Made by a program: the position numbers and the translations under genes. The notes below the pieces were generated by a model. It had not been told where the DNA came from, did not search any database, and saw only the letters and a program-made list of their open reading frames with translations. 64,000 bases of DNA from an uncultured Clostridia bacterium (GTDB lineage Bacteria > Bacillota > Clostridia > Lachnospirales > CAG-274): assembly GCA_944381435.1 (NCBI GenBank), contig CALWLD010000007.1:1-64000 (forward strand), read 5' to 3'. This document shows, piece by piece, positions 44,547 to 52,609 of the stretch (the first letter of the stretch is position 1; the number at the start of each line of letters is the position of its first letter).

Positions 44547-45392
44547 TTGGAAAAAACACAAAAATGGGAAGATTTAACTATTAGTAATGATTTTTTATTT
44601 AGCAAATTAATGAGAGATGAGGAAATATGTAAAGGTATAATAGAAACTCTTTTACATATAAAAGTTGGTAAAATAGATTATTTAGAAGAGCAAAAATCAA
44701 TAGATATAATATACGATAAAAAAAGCATTAGGCTAGATGTTTATGTAGAAGATGAAGATAAAATATATAATATAGAAATGCAAGTAACAAACAGAAAAGA
44801 GCTTGCTAAAAGAGCTAGATATTATCAAGCAATGATTGACTTAAACACAATAGAAAAAGGGGAAACGTATAATAAATTAAAAGAAAGTTATGTAATATTT
44901 ATATGTACTTTTGACCCTTTTGGTAAAGGTTTATCAAAATATAGCTTTGAAAATGTTTGTAAAGAAGATAACAGCTTAAAGCTAGAAGATAAGACGCATA
45001 AAATATTTTTTAATACAAAAGCATTTAACAATGAAAAAGATACAGATACAAAGCATCTTTTAAAGTATATAAATGGAGAAGATGTGCATAATGACTTTAT
45101 AAATAAAATAAATGATAAAGTTAGAAAAATAAAAAGTAATGAAGAATGGAGGCGAGAATATATGACTTTAGATTTAAAACTAAAAGAATATTTTGAAGAT
45201 GGTATGGAAGAAGGAATAAAAGAAGGTATAAAAGAAGGGATAAAAGAAGGGATAAAACAAGAAAAAATAAATGGTATGATTAAACAAATAAGAGCTTTAA
45301 AAGAGTTTGGCATAGAAGATATAAAAATTATTGCTAAAATAAAAGAGGATTATAACGTAGAAGAAGAAGAAATTAAAAAATATTTAAAATAA
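44547..45392 (+). CDS. Rpn-family PD-(D/E)XK nuclease/putative transposase, second copy
   Basis: A 281-residue protein starting with TTG after AAGGAAGTG. It has SNDFLFSKLMRDEEICKGIIETLL, the PD-(D/E)XK signature RLDVYVEDEDKIYNIEMQ (with Asp and the E-Q pair), RARYYQAMID and YVIFICTFDPFG. A repeat (EGIKEGIKEGIKEGIK) follows, and then a short helical tail ending EEEEIKKYL, like the other Rpn protein's ending. It differs from the 33369 protein in the core, so it belongs to a different subgroup. Confidence 0.9.
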   Translation: MEKTQKWEDLTISNDFLFSKLMRDEEICKGIIETLLHIKVGKIDYLEEQKSIDIIYDKKSIRLDVYVEDEDKIYNIEMQVTNRKELAKRARYYQAMIDLNTIEKGETYNKLKESYVIFICTFDPFGKGLSKYSFENVCKEDNSLKLEDKTHKIFFNTKAFNNEKDTDTKHLLKYINGEDVHNDFINKINDKVRKIKSNEEWRREYMTLDLKLKEYFEDGMEEGIKEGIKEGIKEGIKQEKINGMIKQIRALKEFGIEDIKIIAKIKEDYNVEEEEIKKYLK

Positions 45393-45417
45393 AGGTGCCA
45401 TAAGGCACCTTTATTTT
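45388..45417. terminator. bidirectional terminator rpn / esterase
   Basis: AATAAAGGTGCC-ATAA-GGCACCTTTATT between convergent genes. Confidence 0.85.
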
Positions 45418-45426
45418 AAATATTTT

Positions 45427-46266
45427 TTATAACCATCTGTAAGATTGTTTATCAATAAAACCTCTATTTTTAAGAACAGTTTTTAAAGAATCTGACCATT
45501 CTTTTGTTTCTTCTATATTTTCTGCAAGGATAGAGGCGTGAGGTCCTTTGTTAAAGATGTGTAAGCTATAAGGTACATTTTTGTTTTTTAAAGCTATTCC
45601 ATATTGTAATGTATTTATAGCACTAACGGCAGTGTCTTCTAATGTATGCCATAAAAACATTTCAGGCATATTTTCGTGTGCACTTTTTTCTAAAGAAAGT
45701 ATGTTTTTAAGCTCTTCATCATTACCTACAAGGTTTATAGCAGAGCCTTGGTGAGCATAGTCTTCGCTTAAAGAAACAACAGGATAACCTAAAACTGCTA
45801 AATTAGGTTTTGCAGATAGTTTATCGATTTCGTCTTTTTCATCAAGCTCAAATTTATCAAAAAATGTAGCAACTAAGCCTGCTAAATGACCACCAGCAGA
45901 AAAACCTATAATACCAACTTTGTTAGGGTCTATGCTAAATTTTTCTGCGTTGTATCTTATATATCTTATAGCACGTTTTGCATCTAACAAAGGTGCAGGG
46001 TGTTTATAAGGTGCTGTTCTGTATCTTAAAACAAAGGCATTTACACCAAAGAAATTTAACCAGCGAGCAACTTTTTCTCCCTCTGTTTGAGAGCAAAAAT
46101 CGTAGCCACCGCCACCTAAAATAACCATAGCACCTCTTATTTTATGCTCTTCAAATTCATCTTCTACCAGATAAGCATCTATCTGACAAGCATTTTCATT
46201 TTCTTTGTTTTTGATATTTTCATCAAATAAAGGTATGTTATTTTCCCATAAATTGTAAGTTTCCAT
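45427..46266 (-). CDS. alpha/beta hydrolase, BD-FAE-like esterase
   Basis: A 279-residue serine esterase. An oxyanion loop GGGGYDFCSQTEGE precedes the nucleophile elbow GFSAGGHLAG; the acid is in HTLEDTAVS and the histidine in NKGPHAS. Such enzymes remove acyl or acetyl groups from plant polysaccharides or small molecules. There is no signal peptide, so it is cytoplasmic. It lies 1 base downstream of a sugar O-acetyltransferase gene, which suggests the two act on acetylated sugars in opposite directions. Confidence 0.9.
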   Translation of the reverse strand: METYNLWENNIPLFDENIKNKENENACQIDAYLVEDEFEEHKIRGAMVILGGGGYDFCSQTEGEKVARWLNFFGVNAFVLRYRTAPYKHPAPLLDAKRAIRYIRYNAEKFSIDPNKVGIIGFSAGGHLAGLVATFFDKFELDEKDEIDKLSAKPNLAVLGYPVVSLSEDYAHQGSAINLVGNDEELKNILSLEKSAHENMPEMFLWHTLEDTAVSAINTLQYGIALKNKNVPYSLHIFNKGPHASILAENIEETKEWSDSLKTVLKNRGFIDKQSYRWL

Positions 46267-46267
46267 T

Positions 46268-46834
46268 TTATTCTCCTTTTGTATCTATAGTTTTTATAAC
46301 TTTTGCAGGGTTACCTGCTAGCACTACGTTATCTCCAAAGCTTTTTGTAACAACAGCACCTGCTCCAACAACAACATTATTGCCAAGGGTTACCCCAGGG
46401 CATATAACGCTATTGCCACCAAGCCAACAGTTATCACCTATAGTTATTTTTTTGGCAAATTCTATACCGCTGTTTCTTTCTACAGGGTCTATAGGGTGGG
46501 TTGCAGTATAAAGGGCAACGTTAGGTGCAATCATACAGTTTTTGCCTATTCTAATTTCGGCAACATCTAGCATAACACAGTTAAAGTTTGCATAAAAGCT
46601 TTCGCCAACGTGTATGTTTTTGCCATAGTCGCATCTAAAGCTAGGTTCCATATAAATGCTATTTCCTGTTGAGCCAAAAAGCTCTTTTAAAATTTTTGTT
46701 TTCTTTTCATCGTCTTCTACATTACATTCGTTAAATTCTTTACACATTTTTCTTGCAAAAGTTCTCATTTCTACAAGCTCTTTATCTGTAGGGTCATAAG
46801 GCATTTCTGCAATCATTTTTTCTCTTTCTGTCAT
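46268..46834 (-). CDS. maltose/galactoside O-acetyltransferase family protein
   Basis: A 188-residue left-handed beta-helix acetyltransferase. It has the N-terminal Maa helix (MTEREKMIAEMPYDPTDKELVEMR), hexapeptide repeats, the catalytic His in TATHPIDPVERNSG, and GDNCWLGGNSVICPGVTLGNNVVVGAGAVVTKSF. The acetyl-CoA-dependent substrate (a sugar) cannot be named. It is in a minus-strand run with the ASCH protein gene upstream and the esterase gene downstream. Confidence 0.93.
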   Translation of the reverse strand: MTEREKMIAEMPYDPTDKELVEMRTFARKMCKEFNECNVEDDEKKTKILKELFGSTGNSIYMEPSFRCDYGKNIHVGESFYANFNCVMLDVAEIRIGKNCMIAPNVALYTATHPIDPVERNSGIEFAKKITIGDNCWLGGNSVICPGVTLGNNVVVGAGAVVTKSFGDNVVLAGNPAKVIKTIDTKGE

Positions 46835-46843
46835 ATTATCTCC

Positions 46844-47182
46844 TTATAATAGTTGTATTTCTATACCAACTACACCGTATTTTTCTATATCTTCTATTTT
46901 ATAATAGACTTCCATATCTTTATAGCTTGCTATTTCATTTTCTTTATAGCCTAAAGATGCTTTATCAAAATCTTTATATAGGCTTTCAAAATTTTTATAT
47001 TTATATAAATTTTTAACTTTTACACTTAAAGTTTCATTATTATCTAAATTAATAAATTTTATAATATCATTTATTAATATTTTTTGCCTTTTTTCATCAT
47101 ATAGCCTAAGCTCTATAGTTTTGGTGCCTTGTTTTATAAGGTTAAAAGGCTCGTTATATAAATTCATAATATGTGTAGACAT
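46844..47182 (-). CDS. ASCH-domain protein
   Basis: A 112-residue ASCH domain: MNLYNEPFNLIKQGTKTIELRLYDEKRQ is the conserved N-terminal strand-helix with KTIE-RL, followed by VGDxI-like INDIIKF. ASCH domains are RNA-binding folds related to PUA; some are amidohydrolases acting on modified cytidine. The start at 47182 follows GGAGCTACCT. The function here is unknown. Confidence 0.88.
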   Translation of the reverse strand: MSTHIMNLYNEPFNLIKQGTKTIELRLYDEKRQKILINDIIKFINLDNNETLSVKVKNLYKYKNFESLYKDFDKASLGYKENEIASYKDMEVYYKIEDIEKYGVVGIEIQLL

Positions 47183-47191
47183 AGGTAGCTC

Positions 47192-48064
47192 CTAATCGGT
47201 TAAAATTTTATAGCCTGTTTCAGTAACTAATATAGTATGCTCCCATTGAGCAGATAGTTTGCCATCTTTTGTATAAACAGTCCAGTTGTCATCGCCTATG
47301 TAGCAATCGAATGTGCCTTCGTTTATCATAGGCTCTATTGTAAACACCATATTAGGTACCATTATCATAGTCTTAGCATCTGTTCTATAATGGTTTATGT
47401 TAGGCTCTTCGTGAAATTTTATACCAACCCCGTGGCCTGTTAAAGCTCTAACTATGCCATAGCCGTGTTTATCTGTTATATTGTTTATAGCTTCTCCTAT
47501 ATCCGATATAGGTCTATAAGGTTTTACAGCCTCAATACCTGCCATTAAACATTCTTTTGTAACTTCTACAAGCTTTTTAGCATTGTTAGATACATTACCT
47601 ATCATATACATACGGCTCATATCAGAATAATAACCATTTAAGATAGATGTTATATCAAGGTTTATAATATCTCCGTCTTTTAATATATCTTTTTTAGATG
47701 GTATACCGTGGCATATAACGTTGTTTATAGATGTGCAACAGCTTTTAGGAAAGCCGTTATAATTAAGAGGAGCAGGTATTGCCCCTGCATCTATTGTTAG
47801 CTTATGCACAAGGTCGTTAATTTCTAGGGTAGATACACCTTCTTTAATTATTTTTTCCGCATCATCTATAATAGCTTTTGTAAGCTTTGCCGATTTTTCT
47901 ATACCTTCTATTTGCTCATTTGTTAAAACTAAATTTCTTGTTGGGATAGGGTAGCCTTGTTTTTGAAAAGGAATTAACATTTCTTCGTCTTTTCTTAAAT
48001 GACAAGCCTTATATTTTTTACCACTGCCACACCAACAACTTTCGTTACGTTCTATGTTAAACAA
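47192..48064 (-). CDS. map: type I methionine aminopeptidase with SEC-C motif
   Basis: Map removes the N-terminal methionine from new proteins. The 290-residue protein has an N-terminal SEC-C zinc motif (CWCGSGKKYKACH, residues about 10-22) and then the pita-bread fold: ITSILNGYYSDMSRMYM (two Asp ligands), GHGVGIKFHEEPNI (His) and FTIEPMI...QWEHTILVTE (two Glu). The SEC-C extension is common in Clostridial Map and may tether the enzyme to the ribosome. It overlaps the upstream DUF2161 gene by 8 bases. Confidence 0.97.
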   Translation of the reverse strand: MFNIERNESCWCGSGKKYKACHLRKDEEMLIPFQKQGYPIPTRNLVLTNEQIEGIEKSAKLTKAIIDDAEKIIKEGVSTLEINDLVHKLTIDAGAIPAPLNYNGFPKSCCTSINNVICHGIPSKKDILKDGDIINLDITSILNGYYSDMSRMYMIGNVSNNAKKLVEVTKECLMAGIEAVKPYRPISDIGEAINNITDKHGYGIVRALTGHGVGIKFHEEPNINHYRTDAKTMIMVPNMVFTIEPMINEGTFDCYIGDDNWTVYTKDGKLSAQWEHTILVTETGYKILTD

Positions 48065-48761
48065 GCTTTTCCACCTCCTTTTTGTAATATAAAATAGCTT
48101 CTTTAAAACTATCTTGTTTTAGCATATCTTTACCTTTTTTAGATAATGTATAAACTCCTCTTTCTATCCTTTGAAAATAGCCATAATGATTTTTTTGTAA
48201 AATATATCCAGCGTTTTGTATGTTAAAATTAGCTTTTATATAGGCAGGACTTCCCTTTTTTATTTTGTTTAAAACACAGGCTAAAAATATAGCTTGCTCT
48301 CTATAGGCAGTTAATATATTATCTTTTTTTGTGCTACCACCTATATTTGTATTTAAGTTTCTTCTCTCTAGCTCATTTAAAACCATTGTTCTTTTTCTTG
48401 TTTTTCTTTTCTTGCTATCACCTTCAGGGGTAAGCACAATTTCTACAAGCTTTAAAGGGCTATCTAAAGAAACAGTAATAAGGCCTATATCCATAGCTTT
48501 TAATATTTTTAGCATATTTTTAGTTTCTTTTTTTCTAAAGCTTTTAGGACGGTTTATGCCAACAAAAACTTTGTTAGCAAAAGCTTTTCTATCCATAGCC
48601 TGATATAAAAGCTTTAGGTTAAAGCTTTTTTTAAGCTCAATAACAACAAGCTCATCTTCATATAAGCAAGCTATATCACAGTTTTTAACCTCTGCTTGCA
48701 CAATATAGCCATTTTGCAAAAGATAATTTTTTATAGGTTCGTATAGCTCTGTTTCTTTCAT
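48057..48761 (-). CDS. DUF2161 PD-(D/E)XK-type phosphodiesterase-like protein
   Basis: A 234-residue protein: an N-terminal nuclease-like core with QAEVKNCDIACLYEDELVVIELKKSF (E-D-E-K catalytic pattern), AMDRKAFANKVFVGI, and a C-terminal winged-helix-like region (NIQNAGYILQKNHYGYFQRIERGVYTLS). This matches the DUF2161 family. No biological role is established. It is sandwiched between pepP and map, with 8 bases of overlap to map. Confidence 0.85.
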   Translation of the reverse strand: MKETELYEPIKNYLLQNGYIVQAEVKNCDIACLYEDELVVIELKKSFNLKLLYQAMDRKAFANKVFVGINRPKSFRKKETKNMLKILKAMDIGLITVSLDSPLKLVEIVLTPEGDSKKRKTRKRTMVLNELERRNLNTNIGGSTKKDNILTAYREQAIFLACVLNKIKKGSPAYIKANFNIQNAGYILQKNHYGYFQRIERGVYTLSKKGKDMLKQDSFKEAILYYKKEVEKLV

Positions 48762-48763
48762 AA

Positions 48764-49999
48764 TTATTTATTTTGTAAAAAATTTTCTATATCTTCTACA
48801 GTTTTTATTATGTCAGAAGATAAGTTTTCATAGCCTGTTTTTGTAACTAAAACATCATCTTCTATCCTTATGCCAATGCCTTCTTCTGCAATATAAAGCC
48901 CAGGCTCAACAGTTATAACCATACCTTCTTTAAGCTCTAAAACATCAGGGCTTGAAACATCGTGAGTATCTAAACCTAGATAATGGCTAACACCGTGGTA
49001 ATAATATTTAGAAACTTCACTTTTATCTTTTATAAGCCCTATTTTTGAAAGCTCTTCTTCGTAATGTTCAATTAAAATTTCGTTAAGCCTTTTAAAAGGT
49101 AGCCCTGGTTTTATAGCTTCCATAACCTTTCTTTGTCCTTCTAAAACAATGTTATATATTTGTTTTTGTCTATCGCTAAATTTGCCATTAGCAGGGAAAG
49201 TTCTTGATATATCCCCGTTATAATATTTATAAGTTGCACCTAAATCTATGAGGATAAGCTCACCGTCGTTTATAGTGTCGTTGTTTTCTCCATAGTGAAG
49301 GACAGTAGCGTTTTTACCGCTTGCAAGTATTGTGTTAAAGGCTTTATCTTTAGAGCCGTTTCTTTTTATTTCATAATCAAAGCAAGCCTCAAGCTCATAT
49401 TCTTTAATATTTGGTTTTGTGTTTTTCCATATATATTCTATGCCTTGTTTTGTTATGTTTATAGCTTTTTTAATGTTTTCTATTTCATCATCTGTTTTAA
49501 AAAGCCTAAAATAGCCTAAATTGTTGTAAATATTTTTTATGCTAATATGAGGATAATGCTCTTTTATAACATTTGCTTGTTTAAAGCTAGCTTTTGTGCT
49601 ATCTAGGTATCTGTTTTCTAAATCTAAATATATAGTTTCTATATAGTTTCTAAAAACTAGGTTAGAAAATGTTTTTTCAAATTCATCTAAATATTTAATG
49701 TTTTCTATGCTAGATATTTTTTTAGCCTCATCTTCTTGTATTGTTGCTCCGTCCCATTTAGCCTTTAGCTCATCATATCTTTCTATAAATAATGTTTCAT
49801 CTATATTTTCACCATTTTTTATAGCTAAATAAATAAGCTGTGGCTTATCTATACCTGTCATATAATAAAAATTTCTGTTTGGCTCAAAATGGAAAAACTG
49901 GTCGCAAGTTTTATGCATTGCAGTGCCAGCAAATAAAATAACCATAGCTTTTTCTTCTTTTATAGATTTTATAACATTTTCACGTCTTGTTTTAAACAT
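48764..49999 (-). CDS. pepP: Xaa-Pro aminopeptidase (aminopeptidase P)
   Basis: Cleaves the N-terminal residue before proline. The 411-residue protein has an N-terminal AMP_N domain (FKTRRENVIKSI...HFEPNRNFYYMTGIDKP) and the M24 catalytic fold with metal ligands in LIDLGATYKYYNGDISRTFP (two Asp), YYHGVSHYLGLDTHD (His), TVEPGLY (Glu) and GIRIEDDVLVT (Glu). It is cytoplasmic. AGGAGGGT precedes the start. It is directly upstream of DUF2161 and map, so a peptide-processing operon is likely. Confidence 0.95.
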   Translation of the reverse strand: MFKTRRENVIKSIKEEKAMVILFAGTAMHKTCDQFFHFEPNRNFYYMTGIDKPQLIYLAIKNGENIDETLFIERYDELKAKWDGATIQEDEAKKISSIENIKYLDEFEKTFSNLVFRNYIETIYLDLENRYLDSTKASFKQANVIKEHYPHISIKNIYNNLGYFRLFKTDDEIENIKKAINITKQGIEYIWKNTKPNIKEYELEACFDYEIKRNGSKDKAFNTILASGKNATVLHYGENNDTINDGELILIDLGATYKYYNGDISRTFPANGKFSDRQKQIYNIVLEGQRKVMEAIKPGLPFKRLNEILIEHYEEELSKIGLIKDKSEVSKYYYHGVSHYLGLDTHDVSSPDVLELKEGMVITVEPGLYIAEEGIGIRIEDDVLVTKTGYENLSSDIIKTVEDIENFLQNK

Positions 50000-50011
50000 A
50001 TAATACCCTCC

Positions 50012-50365
50012 TTATTTAAAGTTTTTATATTCTTCTTCTTTAAAACCTACTAAAACATTGTTATCATTTATTAATAAAGGTCTTTTTACAAGCTTACCAT
50101 CTGTTGCTAGGGTATCTAGCATTTCTTCTTCTGTCATATTTTTAATTTTGTCTTTAAGCCCAAGCTCTCTATATAAAACACCACTTGTGTTAAAAAACTT
50201 TTTAAGCTCTAAACCACTTTTTTTATGCCATAGCCTAAGCTCTTCTTTTGTTGGCTTATCTATAGTTATATCTCTGTCTATAAAGCTTATGTTGTTATCT
50301 TGTAAAAATTTTTTAGCTTTTCTACAAGTGCTACATTTTGGGTATTGTAAAAATAAATTTTCCAT
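50012..50365 (-). CDS. ArsC/Spx family protein
   Basis: A 117-residue thioredoxin-fold protein: LFLQYPKCSTCRKAKKFL with a CxxC pair, FIDRDITIDKPTKEEL, and KRPLLINDNNVLVGFKEEEY at the end. The family contains arsenate-reductase-like proteins and Spx-type regulators; the typical ArsC Arg and Spx residues cannot be separated with certainty. Because it is short and lacks an ars neighbourhood, a redox or YusI-like role is as likely as arsenate reduction. It is 12 bases upstream of pepP. Confidence 0.9.
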   Translation of the reverse strand: MENLFLQYPKCSTCRKAKKFLQDNNISFIDRDITIDKPTKEELRLWHKKSGLELKKFFNTSGVLYRELGLKDKIKNMTEEEMLDTLATDGKLVKRPLLINDNNVLVGFKEEEYKNFK

Positions 50366-50514
50366 AAAATAATTTCATCCTCCTTTTTTTACTATTTTAC
50401 TATATATTAATTATAGCTTTAAAAACATATTTTAGCAATTATTTTAGTTTAAAAATATAAAATAATATGTTATAATTTATATATCTTTAACTAATTAATT
50501 TTAGAAGGTGTTTT

Positions 50515-51723
50515 ATGAATAAGAAAAATTTAAAAATGAAGCAGGTAGGTAGCGAATATTTAAAGCAATATAACGCCTTACTTAGATACGTTTTTCAGGT
50601 AACAGAGCAAGAGCTTAGCTCTGTTGGCTGGCAAGAAAAAGAAATAATACGTGCAAAGTTTCCTACGATGGAAAAGGCAGATGTTATAGGCTGGTTTGAT
50701 GATGATAACCTTATATCACAGGTAGCTGTTTATCCTATGAAGGTAAGGATTTTTAATAAAACTTACAAAATGGGAGGCTTAACAGGGGTTGGCACATATC
50801 CTGAATATTCTAACCTTGGGCTAATGCATAAGCTTTTAGAACAGGCTTTAAAAAATATGCAAAAAAGAGGACAATATATATGTTATTTATATCCCTATTC
50901 TATACCATATTATAGACGTAAAGGCTGGGAGATTATATCTAACAAGCTAACGTATAAGATAGGAGATTATCAACTGCCTAAAAATAAGCAAGTGCCTGGT
51001 GATGTTAGGCGTGTTAGCACAGATAGCGAAGAGCTTAAAAAAACTTATGAAATATATGCAATGCAAACCCACGGTGCAATACTTCGTGATGAGCTTGCTT
51101 GGAACGAATATTGGCTTTGGGACACAGATGATATAATGGCAGCTATTTATTATAACGAAAATGATGAACCAGATGGCTATTTAATATATTGGATAGAAAA
51201 TGAAATTTTCCATATAAAAGATATGATTTTTAACAACGAAAATGCAAGAACAGGGCTTTGGAACTTTATATCGGCACATTTTTCTATGGTAGAAGAGGTA
51301 ATAGGGGATATATATACAGATGAGCCTTTAGCATTTTTGCTAGAAGATGCTAGCATAAAAGAAACTATAACGCCTTATTTTATGGGGCGTATTGTAGATT
51401 TTGAAAACTTTATAAAAGATTATCCTTTTAAAAAGGCAAGCTTTGAAAGAGAATGGAAATTTACCCTTACAGACCCTATTATGAGCTGTAACCAAGCTAA
51501 CTTTTTGTTAAAAATAGAAAAAGATGGTAAGGCTAAAGCTACAAGGATAAACGAAAAATGCACAGATACAGTTAGCATACAAACAATGACAACAATGCTT
51601 ATGGGATATAAACGCCCAAGCTATTTAGCTAAAATAGGTAGGATAACAACAGATAAAGAGATAATTAGTATGCTAGAAAACAGCATAAAACAAAAAACAC
51701 CTTATATATCAGATTATTTTTAA
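50515..51723 (+). CDS. Eis-like GNAT acetyltransferase
   Basis: This 402-residue three-domain protein has an N-terminal GNAT core with GGLTGVGTYPEYSNLGLMHKLLEQALKNMQKRGQYICYLYPYSIPYYRRKGWEII. A second GNAT-like domain follows, then a C-terminal SCP2-like lobe (MSCNQANFLLKIEKDGKAKATRI). This is the Eis/YfiT architecture; relatives acetylate aminoglycosides or other amines. The substrate here is unknown. AGAAGGTG precedes the ATG. A terminator follows. Confidence 0.9.
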   Translation: MNKKNLKMKQVGSEYLKQYNALLRYVFQVTEQELSSVGWQEKEIIRAKFPTMEKADVIGWFDDDNLISQVAVYPMKVRIFNKTYKMGGLTGVGTYPEYSNLGLMHKLLEQALKNMQKRGQYICYLYPYSIPYYRRKGWEIISNKLTYKIGDYQLPKNKQVPGDVRRVSTDSEELKKTYEIYAMQTHGAILRDELAWNEYWLWDTDDIMAAIYYNENDEPDGYLIYWIENEIFHIKDMIFNNENARTGLWNFISAHFSMVEEVIGDIYTDEPLAFLLEDASIKETITPYFMGRIVDFENFIKDYPFKKASFEREWKFTLTDPIMSCNQANFLLKIEKDGKAKATRINEKCTDTVSIQTMTTMLMGYKRPSYLAKIGRITTDKEIISMLENSIKQKTPYISDYF

Positions 51724-51728
51724 TATAT

Positions 51729-51759
51729 AAAAAGGTTGTAGAGATTCTACAACCTTTTT
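51729..51759. terminator. terminator between the eis-like and Cys-rich genes
   Basis: AAAAAGGTTGTAGA-GAT-TCTACAACCTTTTT, symmetrical, between convergent genes. Confidence 0.85.
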
Positions 51760-51769
51760 AAAATGTTTC

Positions 51770-52609
51770 TTATCTACAGCCACAACCGCCACAGCTGTTA
51801 GAAACATTACAGCCACAACTATTGTTGCAACCACAGTTGTTATGGTGGTTGTCACAACCGTTATCACGAGGTATGTTACCGCTAATGCCTGCTAAGAATT
51901 CTGTTTTTTGAGGTGGAGCAAAAATATCCATAGGGAAATCTAAGCTATCAAAGAATTCGCAAGGGTTAAGTGGAGAAATATCTTCACATTCTTTTGGTAT
52001 ACAGAAACCTCTTGATAATACAGAAAGGTTTACAAGTCTGAATAATTTAATAATTGTAAATAAACCGATAGTAACGCCTACTTCTGTTGGCTCTAAAGCC
52101 TCATCTCCACAGCAACATTGTCTGTTTTGATATCTAAGCTCAGCACCAAGAGGGATAGCTTTAGATTCTACTAAAACAAATGGGTCAGAGTTAAGCTCGC
52201 CACAGCCAGAGCCTGCGTGGTTAAATAAATCTGTAGAGATAGAAATATCTGTACCAACAGAACCAAATAATGTTACTTTTTTAGTGTAAATGCTGTTAGC
52301 GTGTACTCTACCAATAACTGTACCATCTGCTTCTCTAAATACTAATGTATATACAAATACATATTTTAAAGTAATGTCCCAAAAGCCGTTTCTAAATGGG
52401 TTAGGCTCTTTGTCAGCAACAATAACTTTTTTAACACGTAAGTTTTCCATAGAAACGCTAGCTGCGTTAGAAGGTGGGTCTATAATATCGCCTTCTTGGA
52501 TTGTTTTGTTGCCAAGGTGTGTAAAACATTCTGCTCTTGCAGGGCCTAACACATCGCTTGTAAGGCAGTCTTGTTGTCTAGGCTGTAATAACATACAACT
52601 AATAGGCAT
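51770..52609 (-). CDS. Cys-rich-tailed protein of unknown function (possible spore-surface protein)
   Basis: I do not recognise this 279-residue protein. The body (about 1-235) is mostly beta-rich with scattered cysteines (CMLLQPRQQDC, CGELNSDPF, RQCCCGDE, CEDISPLNPCEFF). The last ~30 residues are almost only Cys, Asn, Gly, His and Asp (HHNNCGCNNSCGCNV). Such tails are common in Clostridial spore-coat and exosporium proteins. Its ATG overlaps the stop of a serine-recombinase gene and no ribosome binding site is visible, so the true start is uncertain (52609 or 52594). Confidence 0.7.
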   Translation of the reverse strand: MPISCMLLQPRQQDCLTSDVLGPARAECFTHLGNKTIQEGDIIDPPSNAASVSMENLRVKKVIVADKEPNPFRNGFWDITLKYVFVYTLVFREADGTVIGRVHANSIYTKKVTLFGSVGTDISISTDLFNHAGSGCGELNSDPFVLVESKAIPLGAELRYQNRQCCCGDEALEPTEVGVTIGLFTIIKLFRLVNLSVLSRGFCIPKECEDISPLNPCEFFDSLDFPMDIFAPPQKTEFLAGISGNIPRDNGCDNHHNNCGCNNSCGCNVSNSCGGCGCR

